A stretch of DNA of 64,000 nt. Source: Planctomycetota bacterium. GTDB lineage: Bacteria > Planctomycetota > UBA1135. The notes under the pieces are model-generated. The model searched no databases and was not told the origin of the DNA. It was given only the letters and a program-made list of their open reading frames with translations. Numbering within the stretch: the first letter of the stretch is position 1; each line of letters starts with the position of its first letter. The stretch lies in NCBI GenBank assembly GCA_030748415.1, contig JASMMA010000002.1:124001-188000 (forward strand), given 5' to 3'. Shown here piece after piece: positions 42,414 to 49,734 of the stretch. Both the position numbers and the translations under genes were made by a program.

Positions 42414-43493
42414 ATGAGCAAAATACACAAAATCGCAGTCCTCGCCGGAGATGGCATTGGTCCTGAAGTCGTGCGCGAGGGCTTGCGCGTTCTCGAAGCC
42501 GCCGCCGACCGCTGGGGCTTTTCCTATGAATTGACCGAGTACCCATACGGCACGGAACATTGGCTTGCCACCGGTGGTGAAAATGGCGGTGAAATTTTCC
42601 CAGACGAGGCTTTTGCCCAGGCCCAAACCCACGATGCACTTTTGTTGGGTGCGATTGGTGACCCTCGTGCCCCGGTTGGTTTGATTGAGCGAGGCGTGAT
42701 TGGAAAGTTGCGCTGGGAAGGTGGTTTGTACATCAACCTTCGTCCGATTAAGTTGTTCGACGAGCGCTGGTGTCCTTTGAAGGACAAGTCGCCTGAGCAA
42801 GTGGATATGGTGATTGTCCGCGAGAACACCGAAGACGCTTATGTTTTCCCTGCTGAGTTTGAAGATGAAGGCGGTCCCAACGAAGTGGCTTCACAGCCCA
42901 TGCGTTACACCCGCGCTGGAACTGAGCGCGTGATTCGATACGCCTTTGAACTTGCGATGACTCGTCCGCGAAAAGAGTTGACTTTGATTGACAAGGCCAA
43001 CGCTGTGCGCGCCCAGGATATTTACACCCGTGTTTTTGAAGAGGTTTCCAAAGAATACCCTGAAGTGAAAACCGACCATGCGTACATTGATGCCGCATGT
43101 ATGTGGATGGTGAAAAACCCTGAGTGGTTTGATGTTGCTGTGACCACAAACCTTTTCGGTGACATCATTACTGACCTAGGCGCCATGGTGCAGGGTGGAA
43201 TGGGCGTTGCCGCATCTGGAAATATCAACCCTGGAAACTTTTCCTTGTTTGAGCCGATTCATGGCTCCATGCCAAAGGCGACAGGGAAAAACACTGCAAA
43301 CCCCATTGCTACGGTAAACGCTGTGGCCATGATGTTAGAGCATTTAGGTGAAAAAGAGGCCGCCACCGCCGTTGAAGGCGCGGTCGCCGACCTCCTCCGC
43401 TCCGATCGCGTGAAAGGTCTCAAAGCCGGCCTCCATTCCACCTCCGAGTGGGGGGATATGGTGCTTGAACAGCTCAGCGCAGTTTCGGTTTAG
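42414..43493 (+). CDS. leuB: 3-isopropylmalate dehydrogenase
   Basis: The 359-residue product belongs to the isocitrate/isopropylmalate dehydrogenase family (NAD-dependent oxidative decarboxylation). Motifs: VLAGDGIGPEVVREGL at the N-terminus, LYINLRPIKLF, VIVRENTEDAY, the catalytic Lys region TLIDKANAVRAQ, and TTNLFGDIITDLGAMVQGGMGVA with the metal aspartates. Near the end are EPIHGSMPKATGKNTANPIA and the NAD-type segment. The nearby fused isomerase favours the leucine pathway; tartrate/isohomocitrate-type substrates are the main alternative. Its last four bases overlap the stop of the convergent sulfotransferase gene. Confidence 0.85.
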   Translation: MSKIHKIAVLAGDGIGPEVVREGLRVLEAAADRWGFSYELTEYPYGTEHWLATGGENGGEIFPDEAFAQAQTHDALLLGAIGDPRAPVGLIERGVIGKLRWEGGLYINLRPIKLFDERWCPLKDKSPEQVDMVIVRENTEDAYVFPAEFEDEGGPNEVASQPMRYTRAGTERVIRYAFELAMTRPRKELTLIDKANAVRAQDIYTRVFEEVSKEYPEVKTDHAYIDAACMWMVKNPEWFDVAVTTNLFGDIITDLGAMVQGGMGVAASGNINPGNFSLFEPIHGSMPKATGKNTANPIATVNAVAMMLEHLGEKEAATAVEGAVADLLRSDRVKGLKAGLHSTSEWGDMVLEQLSAVSV

Positions 43494-44122
43494 TCGAAGG
43501 AGTAGCCGAAAGCTTCGATATCCTCGGCAAATAATTCACCCACTCGCATCTGGGCTGTTTTGTCAAAGCGGTCTCTCCAATCCTTTTTGTTTGGATTGGG
43601 GTTTGCATTCGCATGAGGCAGAGCAATTTGTATTCCAATCTTCTTGCAAACGGTTGAAAAGTCTTCTTCCAGGTTTTCGAACTTCCCAACAAAATCAACA
43701 CCTATATTTCCATTGGAGTTAGCAATGAGCTTGCGTTGAACCCTTCGGCCCCGTTTGAATTCATATTCCACATATTCGGTTAATGAGAGCCCTTTGATTT
43801 CCGAATGGCGGCGGTGCTTTTGATTTCGATTCAGATGGGCGAACTCAGACGCAAACCGTTCCCATGGGTTTCGCACAAAAGCGAATTTAAACATTTCGGA
43901 AAGCACTTTTTCAGGTATCCGCTTTTCAAATAACCGAAATGGAGCGTGGGGAGGGAAGCGGAATTTGCGCCAATCCCGCGGGAGCCCCAAAAGGCGACCA
44001 AGGCGCGCGGGCGTCGAATGGGGCCTTGGGAGAGCCCACTCACCCAAAGCGCGGGTAATACTTGAGCCAGCAGCTTTTGGCACATGCACAAAAAGGAAGG
44101 AGTGGCTCTCAGATAGCAGCAT
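43490..44122 (-). CDS. sulfotransferase family protein
   Basis: The 210-residue protein shows both PAPS-binding elements of the Sulfotransfer_2 group: the 5'-phosphosulfate loop HVPKAAGSSITRAL near residue 13 and the 3'-phosphate segment FVRNPWERFASEF near residue 80. The late ENLEEDFSTVCKKIGI helix is typical of carbohydrate sulfotransferases. It would transfer sulfate to a glycan or lipid; the acceptor is unknown. No signal peptide is visible. It is transcribed divergently from the secreted protein at 44188 and convergently with leuB. Confidence 0.85.
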   Translation of the reverse strand: MLLSESHSFLFVHVPKAAGSSITRALGEWALPRPHSTPARLGRLLGLPRDWRKFRFPPHAPFRLFEKRIPEKVLSEMFKFAFVRNPWERFASEFAHLNRNQKHRRHSEIKGLSLTEYVEYEFKRGRRVQRKLIANSNGNIGVDFVGKFENLEEDFSTVCKKIGIQIALPHANANPNPNKKDWRDRFDKTAQMRVGELFAEDIEAFGYSFD

Positions 44123-44187
44123 TATTGGATTTTATCTTCCCCTGATGCTCCAAGTTTTGTGATATCCTTCCCCGAGGTCCATTTCCC

Positions 44188-45027
44188 ATGAAAACACCCC
44201 TTCTCCTTTCACTTCTTCTTTCCGCGCCGCTTGTCGCTCAAAGCCAATCCCTGACAACCACCTTTGCTTCAAACAATGGGCATAGTGGAAATATGTTCGA
44301 AGTAACGGCATCGAATACAGTGACCATTTTTTCTTTTGATGGAAACTTTAGTTCCAGCACCGCCGATGTGGAGATTTGGTATCGCCAGGGAAGCTATGTG
44401 GGTTTTGAAGGCAGTAATGTAGGTTGGACATCCGCGGGCACTGCGAACTTCGTGACGAATGGCACTGATACCCCTACTCCAATTCCAATTTCGATTGGTC
44501 TCACAATTGGGGCTGGGGAAACTTGGTCCTTTTATATGCAAGGCATTAACGCCAGTGTGAGGTACACCAATGGGACCCTTGAAGGTGCAATTTTTGTGAG
44601 CGACAACAACCTTTCAATTCACGAAGGAATTGGAACGGATGGTACCTTTGGTGGCTCCATCTTTTCCCCTAGAGTTTGGAATGGAACCATTCATTACGAT
44701 TCCGGTTCCAGCGGCAGCCCATTCATTTCTGTGACCAATCTTGTTGCGGGACAAACTGCAACCGTGAGCCTCAGTAACGGAACTCCAAGCACCATTTACC
44801 ATGTGCTTTATTCCTTTGCGGGCGGCGGACCAACTCAAACGGCGTTCGGAATTGCAGATTTAACTCCACCCGTCGCGCAGTTGGTACCACTTATTGCAGA
44901 CCCAAATGGCAAAGCCTCTTTCTCAGCCACTGTTCCGCCATTCCTAATTGGCTGGCCGATTTGGTTGCAAGGGCTCGACACGGTTGGTGCAGTTTGGACA
45001 AACAGTCTTTCCCGCACGATTGGATAG
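44188..45027 (+). CDS. secreted protein with shared C-terminal module
   Basis: A 279-residue protein with a clear signal peptide (MKTPLLLSLLLSAPLVAQSQ). Residues 20-175 are Ser/Thr/Asn/Gly-rich beta structure without a recognised family. From about residue 178 (ISVTNLVAGQTATVSLSNG) to the end runs a module of about 100 residues. It has a LYSFAGGGPTQTAFG turn, PVAQLVPLIADPNGKASF, and PPFLIGWPIWLQGLD before a final TIG. A related C-terminus occurs in the secreted lectin-like protein at 61120-62124 and, more weakly, in the beta-propeller protein at 49724-51130. The module may be a surface-localisation or stability domain; this is inference. Confidence 0.75.
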   Translation: MKTPLLLSLLLSAPLVAQSQSLTTTFASNNGHSGNMFEVTASNTVTIFSFDGNFSSSTADVEIWYRQGSYVGFEGSNVGWTSAGTANFVTNGTDTPTPIPISIGLTIGAGETWSFYMQGINASVRYTNGTLEGAIFVSDNNLSIHEGIGTDGTFGGSIFSPRVWNGTIHYDSGSSGSPFISVTNLVAGQTATVSLSNGTPSTIYHVLYSFAGGGPTQTAFGIADLTPPVAQLVPLIADPNGKASFSATVPPFLIGWPIWLQGLDTVGAVWTNSLSRTIG

Positions 45028-45059
45028 CCTATAATTGAAGAGCATAATCCGACTTCAAA

Positions 45060-45269
45060 ATGAAAAACCACTCCGCCGCCTTTCTTCTCCTTTTGTGCTT
45101 CAGTTGCTCATCCAACTCGGCTGAGGATCGTCAGGAGCGTTACCGCAGTGATTTAGAAGATGTGACAGCCGAGTTTGAGGAGCTTGAGAATGAATTCTTG
45201 AAAATCAAGGAAGAATACGACCGCCTCAAGTCTGAAAAGGAAAAACTGGAGAACCTCATCCAGCGATAA
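45060..45269 (+). CDS. small coiled-coil lipoprotein
   Basis: A 69-residue protein with a lipoprotein signal (AAFLLLLCFSCSS, Cys near 16) followed by about 45 residues of strongly charged coiled coil (heptads of EFEELENEFLKIKEEYDRLK type). It resembles in size the Lpp-like or spacer lipoproteins, though no family is recognised. It lies 29 bp upstream of the PepSY membrane protein on the same strand and may be cotranscribed with it and the radical SAM gene. Confidence 0.7.
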   Translation: MKNHSAAFLLLLCFSCSSNSAEDRQERYRSDLEDVTAEFEELENEFLKIKEEYDRLKSEKEKLENLIQR

Positions 45270-45298
45270 GCTGACTTCCGAGCGACTAAACTTCGCTC

Positions 45299-45850
45299 GT
45301 GTTTCTTTTAGCAAGCTTCCGCCGTTGGCACCGCCGCCTTTCTTTGGTGGTGGGTATCCAGCTACTTTTTTGGACAGGCTCCGGTTTATTCTTCTCGATT
45401 TTTCCGATTGAAGAAATCCGAGGCAACCACTTGCTGGCCGAAGGGGGGCCCCAGTTACGCCTGCAGGCTGAGAGTTCAATGAATGAAATAGAAGCTTCGG
45501 CGGCGGCTCGCCTTGCTTTGAAATCACCAGCCCCTCTTGCAAGAGCGTTGCTAATTGAGGAGGCCCCGAATGAATATCGCGGTGGCGACCTGCCAGCATG
45601 GCGGGTAGATTTTGAAGATGGTGTGTCCATTTATTTAGACCCCATGAGCGCAAAAGTGAACGCTGTACGAACCCCAATCTGGCGTACATACGATTTTTTG
45701 TGGATGCTCCACATTATGGATTACGACGAGCGGAGTGATTTCAATCACCCGTTATTGATTGCTGCAGCCCTTTTGGGTTTCCTTACTTCTTTGACAGGTC
45801 TCGTTTTGACCTGGTATGCATGGAAGCCTCGTCCTAAGAAAGGGGAATGA
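45299..45850 (+). CDS. PepSY-associated membrane protein
   Basis: The 183-residue protein (GTG start) has an N-terminal membrane helix typical of PepSY-TM proteins (RRWHRRLSLVVGIQLLFWTGSGLFF, about residues 8-33). A periplasmic PepSY-like domain of about 90 residues follows (WRVDFEDGVSIYLDPMSAKV), and then a second helix (LLIAAALLGFLTSLTGLVLTWY). His11 and the HIMDYDER segment near residue 139 are conserved-looking positions in iron-reductase-like PepSY proteins. It probably takes part in metal reduction or inhibits a peptidase; the role is not resolved. The stop overlaps the radical SAM start by 4 bp (ATGA). Confidence 0.8.
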   Translation: MFLLASFRRWHRRLSLVVGIQLLFWTGSGLFFSIFPIEEIRGNHLLAEGGPQLRLQAESSMNEIEASAAARLALKSPAPLARALLIEEAPNEYRGGDLPAWRVDFEDGVSIYLDPMSAKVNAVRTPIWRTYDFLWMLHIMDYDERSDFNHPLLIAAALLGFLTSLTGLVLTWYAWKPRPKKGE

Positions 45851-46671
45851 TTTTGCGACAACCAGAAAAAACAATTGCAACGGTTTTCCTATTACCGGAT
45901 TGCGATTTGTCTTGCCGCTTCTGTGCGAGCGACTTGGGTTTCGATTGCATGGAAGAAACTCAAGCACTTCGATTTATAGAGGAGCTCGCAAGTGCGGGAT
46001 ACAAATCCCTTGTACTGGGCGGTGGCGAACCTCTTTTGTGGCCAGGAGATTTGTTTCGAGTTGCGGCCCGAGCTTCCCAGTTGGGGATGATTGTGCAACT
46101 CAACACAAACGGCGTTGCTTGGCCTGATGGACTTGAAAAACAAAACGGAATACACCGAGTTATTTTGCCTCTGGATGGAGCAACTCCGGCATCCCATGAT
46201 TGGTTGCGCGCACCGCGAGGGGGGCATCGCGCATTAGTGGAAGAGCGCTTGAATCGCCTGACAGCCTCTGGGAAAGAGGTCACGGTTGGAACCGTGGTAT
46301 GCAAAACAAACCAGGAAGAGCTTTCAGCGCTCTATAAGGAACTCAAAACCCGCTGCGCGAAAGGCCTTCGGTTGCACGCCTGGCACCTTTATCGTTTTCG
46401 ACCGGTAGGGAGAGGAGGGGCTCGACCGAATCGTGGGCCGGAGTTTGGATTGGGAATGGAGGAATTCCGAAATATGTGCGCCCCGATTCAATCTCTGGAG
46501 CACCCATTTCAAATTTTTCGCCGCCCAGATATGACTCGCTCTCGCGAAGTGGATTTTTTTTGGTTTCAAAAAGGAGTTTTGAAAACCGGGTTTAATTCCG
46601 CGATTGCTTCAGAATCAGAATCTGGTGGGGGACTGAGCAACCCTGAACTGCCGGAGCTTTTGATTCCATAA
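45847..46671 (+). CDS. radical SAM protein
   Basis: The 274-residue protein has the canonical radical SAM cluster CDLSCRFC (Cys19, Cys23, Cys26), a GGGEPLL motif near 59, LNTNGVAW near 85 and HAWHLYRFRPVGRGG near 180. It lacks an evident SPASM cysteine cluster (only one later Cys, in MCAPIQ). The N-terminus is unusually close to the cluster, as in short MoaA/activase-like enzymes. Its substrate is unknown. It is coupled to the PepSY gene. The last 80 bp lie antisense to the end of the convergent methyltransferase. Confidence 0.82.
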   Translation: MILRQPEKTIATVFLLPDCDLSCRFCASDLGFDCMEETQALRFIEELASAGYKSLVLGGGEPLLWPGDLFRVAARASQLGMIVQLNTNGVAWPDGLEKQNGIHRVILPLDGATPASHDWLRAPRGGHRALVEERLNRLTASGKEVTVGTVVCKTNQEELSALYKELKTRCAKGLRLHAWHLYRFRPVGRGGARPNRGPEFGLGMEEFRNMCAPIQSLEHPFQIFRRPDMTRSREVDFFWFQKGVLKTGFNSAIASESESGGGLSNPELPELLIP

Positions 46672-47278
46672 GGAAGTTCAGAGTTTCTCGAGCAAGGGTT
46701 TCGGAGGGGAAGCGCAGTTCGGTGTTTACCGAGGCAACTATTTCGAAACCAATGTCGAGCAACCCGTGAATATTTCCATCCATGGGTGCGCCTAGCTGCC
46801 CGGCATCGCCACTTTCAAGTGCCCAGATTTCGCCACAAGGTCTGAGGACCCGGTGGCATTCTTTCAGGCATTTTTCCAAGAGGGTTATTGGAAGGTAGGC
46901 AAAAACCCAAGAAGCAAAAACGAAATCCACACTTTGTGTTTTGTGTGGTAGCTTCATGGCGTTTGCAAGAGAAAATTCAACATCCAAATCCGCGCATGCT
47001 CCTTTTGCCCATTCCAGCATCAGGGGTGCAGAATCGCAGGCCCATAATTTTGAACATGCAAAATTGCGTGCTAGTTCGGAAGTAAAACGGCCTGTCCCGC
47101 AACCGATTTCTAGGCCTTCTTTTCCTTCAAAGTCAGTAAGGCCGCGCAATTTCCTGGTGGCCAAACCGTCGGGGTCTTCGGCGGCGGCGAAGGCGTTAAA
47201 GACTTCGGGAGCTTCGTTGTAGGCTCGAATCCAGCCACAGGGCTCAGGGGACGGTTGGGAAGGTTGCGGTGTCGCCAC
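46592..47278 (-). CDS. class I SAM-dependent methyltransferase
   Basis: The 228-residue protein has motif I LEIGCGTGRFTSELA (about 53-67), ACDSAPLMLEWA, DVEFSLANAMKLPHKTQSVDFVFASWVF and the post-motif LKECHRVLRPCGEIWALESG, all in the order of Methyltransf_11/UbiE-type enzymes. The acceptor is unknown. Its start is 22 bp from the divergent sigma-factor gene, and its last 80 bp overlap the convergent radical SAM gene. That is a long antisense overlap; one of the two stop positions may be off through sequencing error, though both reading frames look intact. Confidence 0.83.
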   Translation of the reverse strand: MATPQPSQPSPEPCGWIRAYNEAPEVFNAFAAAEDPDGLATRKLRGLTDFEGKEGLEIGCGTGRFTSELARNFACSKLWACDSAPLMLEWAKGACADLDVEFSLANAMKLPHKTQSVDFVFASWVFAYLPITLLEKCLKECHRVLRPCGEIWALESGDAGQLGAPMDGNIHGLLDIGFEIVASVNTELRFPSETLARETLNFLMESKAPAVQGCSVPHQILILKQSRN

Positions 47279-47300
47279 TCCTCCAGCCTAGAATCTCCGG

Positions 47301-47843
47301 GTGGATTCCGAGAGCACCGACCGGCCCGACACCCCTTCTACCGAGGAAGTTCCTTGGGAAGACTTGGTGGAGTGGGCTGAGCGAGATTTGCGGCGGCGCC
47401 TCGACGCAGGGCTTTTGCGCGGCGGCCCGGTTTCGCCGACATCGGTTTTGCATTCCACTCTTCGTCGTGCTGCCCAGCGCGAAGACCGCGTAGGCTCATC
47501 TCTTGGGCGGGCGAAAGCGTTTTTGTCTGGCATTGCAAAGCGCGTGCGTTCAGAAAAGCTGCGCCGCGAGCGGGCTCAGCGTCGCCGGCCAACAAGTGGT
47601 GTGGTGTTGCCGATGGGGGAACACCAGGCAACCGTGGAAGACCCCGAGACTCCGAACGAGGATGTTTGGGAAGCGGTGGATCAACTGTCCGCTGAAGATG
47701 CCGAACTTTTGCGTGCGGTTTATCGCGACCGTCGAAGTTTGGCCGACTTTGCGCGCCGGTCTGGTTTGAAGGCGGGCCAGGTAGAGGAGCGGCACAAACG
47801 AGCGCTGGAATCGTTGCGTCGCCTTATGGGTGGGGATCAATAG
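47301..47843 (+). CDS. ECF-like sigma factor
   Basis: The 180-residue protein (GTG start) has a sigma region 2-like helix set (SVLHSTLRRAAQREDRVGSS, AKAFLSGIAKRVRSEKLRRERA) and a region 4 helix-turn-helix (LSAEDAELLRAVYRDRRSLADFARRSGLKAGQVEERHKRALESLRR, about 130-175). It resembles the ECF-like sigma factors paired with serine/threonine kinases in planctomycetes. The kinase gene follows two bases after the stop, so the pair is probably one signalling unit in which the kinase controls the sigma factor or its anti-sigma. The match to named ECF groups is by layout only. Confidence 0.75.
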   Translation: MDSESTDRPDTPSTEEVPWEDLVEWAERDLRRRLDAGLLRGGPVSPTSVLHSTLRRAAQREDRVGSSLGRAKAFLSGIAKRVRSEKLRRERAQRRRPTSGVVLPMGEHQATVEDPETPNEDVWEAVDQLSAEDAELLRAVYRDRRSLADFARRSGLKAGQVEERHKRALESLRRLMGGDQ

Positions 47844-47845
47844 TT

Positions 47846-49660
47846 TTGGGTGAACCTGAAATCGTTCCCGGGCTAGAAGGGGTTCAAGAACTGTTGTTGA
47901 GCGGCAGTTCTCCTGTAAACTCAGACTCGCCCTTACCTCAACCGGACACTCTATTGCACGGTCGGTTTGAATTGGGTGCTTTTCTTGGTAGTGGTGGAAT
48001 GGGTTTGGTTTACTCGGGGCGCGATGTTGAAACGGGTAATGAAGTTACCATAAAAACTCCAAAGCCAGGGTGCACGATGAATGAAATCCATCGGCTTGTT
48101 CGAGAATCTTCGTTGGAGCTTCCTGAACACTCGAACTTGGTTCGATTGGTTGCACGCTTTATTGAAAACGGCCGACCATTTGCGATTTCCGAAAAAATTT
48201 CTGGGCGAACTCTTTGCGAAGTTCTTCAAGCTCGCCTTGAGGCGCGTGGCCCGGAGCACCCCTCTGAAACTCCGTGGTTCCGAGCCCAACTTGCGCCTCA
48301 AATTGCAGTGCGAGCCATTGCCGGTGTTGCCCGTGCTGTGCATTTGCTTCATGAATCCGGTGTGGTTCACCGAGATTTGAAGCCCGGGAACTTTGTTTGG
48401 CACCCGGATGGTCGTGCGGTTGTGATTGATTTTGGGTTGGCCTTTCAGGAAGACGGTCCACTTGTTACTCGACCGGGTCATGTTGGCGGGACCACTGCAT
48501 ACATGGCGCCAGAACAATGGCGCGGCAAAGGTTCGGATGCCCGCTCGGATATTTTTTCACTTGGTGCGAGCTTGTGGCATTTGTTGACAGGTGTTCCGCC
48601 AAATGGAATGCCGCGTTCGGGAGAACTTCATGCTGCTGGTGAGGTTCCAATCCCACTTTTGCGCATTGTGCAGAAATGCATGGAGCGGAGTCCACGGCAT
48701 CGCTTTGAATCGGCCAATCAACTTGCTGATGCTTTGGAGCGGTGGCTGGAAAGAGGGGACACTCAACCTGAGTTGGACAGCACTTGGACCCGTGCAACCC
48801 GTTGGGCGCGCACCCGGCGGTTTGAGTTGGCTTTGGGTACGGCTTGTGGTTTTATGTTGCTTGCAACCTGGTTGATTTGGCGCGGCTTTTCAGGTCAAGT
48901 GGACCAAGGGATTTTGTCAGGCTTGGATTTTGGAAGTGCTCGTGCAAAGCAACAGTATTTGATTTTTGGAAAGCCTTTTGATGTTGCAAAGACGAGTGGC
49001 CGTTTGCTTGCGGAGTACAGGAATCTGTTGGATTCAGATTCTAACTTTGAACATGAAATCACTCAGGCGACTCGTCGAAGGGCAATGGAACTTGCCTTGG
49101 GAACCGGACAAGATGAGATTTTGGAAGAGCTTTTGGTGGAGTTAGAAAATCGAGGGTTTGCAACCGCTGAGGATTATCGCTTGAATGCGTCGGCGCTTTT
49201 CCGCTTGGGTCGAATCGACGAAGCTCTGGCAACCTTGGAAATGGTGGTAGGAAAGGTTGCCCCAGCTGCCATCGGAAGAACGCAAGCTGCGATTTCTGTT
49301 TTGAAAACCTATCGGCGTATGGGTCCGCCAGTTGGAGGGGACTCAAAACGCGGATCATCGCTTGCTCTTCGAGGTTGGCCGGGTTTGCCGAATGCCGTAG
49401 TTCCTGAGTCTTCTTCTCAGTTTCATGCTGGCCAAGTTTGGATGACACCGGTTGGGGCAACCCCAGGTGATTCTCGAAGCACTCTCCTTTTCAGCTCTCC
49501 GGTCCCCGTTTCAGAACGGGACGGTGTCCAAATCTCCACAGCCGACCTTGACGGGGACAACCGAGTGGAAATCTGGATTCGCTGGCGCTGGAACGACCGC
49601 ACCGGCAAAGCCATCGTCCTCGCCGACTCCGACGGCCGCCCCCTCCAGCTCCTTTACTGA
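47846..49660 (+). CDS. transmembrane serine/threonine protein kinase
   Basis: A 604-residue protein (TTG start). The Hanks-type kinase domain spans about residues 40-305: glycine loop GSGGMG (48-53), ATP lysine in VTIK (Lys70), HRDLKPGN (175-182), DFG (195-197), and GGTTAYMAPEQW. A membrane segment lies at about 328-346. The 255-residue extracytoplasmic part is helical at first (TPR-like ALFRLGRIDEALATLEMVV) and ends with a single FG-GAP-like strand-loop (ADLDGDNRVEIWIRW). All catalytic residues are kept. It follows the sigma factor by two bases. The TGA stop lies in the left arm of a 34-bp perfect palindromic element. Confidence 0.88.
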   Translation: MGEPEIVPGLEGVQELLLSGSSPVNSDSPLPQPDTLLHGRFELGAFLGSGGMGLVYSGRDVETGNEVTIKTPKPGCTMNEIHRLVRESSLELPEHSNLVRLVARFIENGRPFAISEKISGRTLCEVLQARLEARGPEHPSETPWFRAQLAPQIAVRAIAGVARAVHLLHESGVVHRDLKPGNFVWHPDGRAVVIDFGLAFQEDGPLVTRPGHVGGTTAYMAPEQWRGKGSDARSDIFSLGASLWHLLTGVPPNGMPRSGELHAAGEVPIPLLRIVQKCMERSPRHRFESANQLADALERWLERGDTQPELDSTWTRATRWARTRRFELALGTACGFMLLATWLIWRGFSGQVDQGILSGLDFGSARAKQQYLIFGKPFDVAKTSGRLLAEYRNLLDSDSNFEHEITQATRRRAMELALGTGQDEILEELLVELENRGFATAEDYRLNASALFRLGRIDEALATLEMVVGKVAPAAIGRTQAAISVLKTYRRMGPPVGGDSKRGSSLALRGWPGLPNAVVPESSSQFHAGQVWMTPVGATPGDSRSTLLFSSPVPVSERDGVQISTADLDGDNRVEIWIRWRWNDRTGKAIVLADSDGRPLQLLY

Positions 49661-49734
49661 ACCCGACCCTTTTTAACGATAAAAATGAGCCCGACCCAAA
49701 TTTATCGTTAAAAAGGGTCGGGTTCAGTAAAGGA
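49650..49734 (+). repeat. REP-like palindromic element, copy 1
   Basis: Arms 49650-49683 and 49701-49734 are perfect 34-bp inverted complements around a 17-bp centre. The core is GAACCCGACCC...TTTTTAACGAT. The TGA of the plus-strand kinase (49658-49660) and the TGA of the minus-strand propeller gene (49724-49726) are both inside the arms, in symmetrical positions. The long hairpin between convergent genes could act as a bidirectional terminator. The centre contains a further GAGCCCGACCC sub-repeat. Confidence 0.85.

Noticed and set aside
42414-43493. Isocitrate dehydrogenase as the identity of the LeuB-like gene.
   Set aside because: The length and the LYINLRPIK and GLIERGVIGKLR segments fit isopropylmalate/tartrate-type enzymes, not NADP isocitrate dehydrogenase.
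45847-46671. The second radical SAM gene considered as a RiPP maturase.
   Set aside because: It has no PqqD-like or SPASM domain, and the nearest small ORF encodes a coiled-coil lipoprotein, not a precursor-like peptide.
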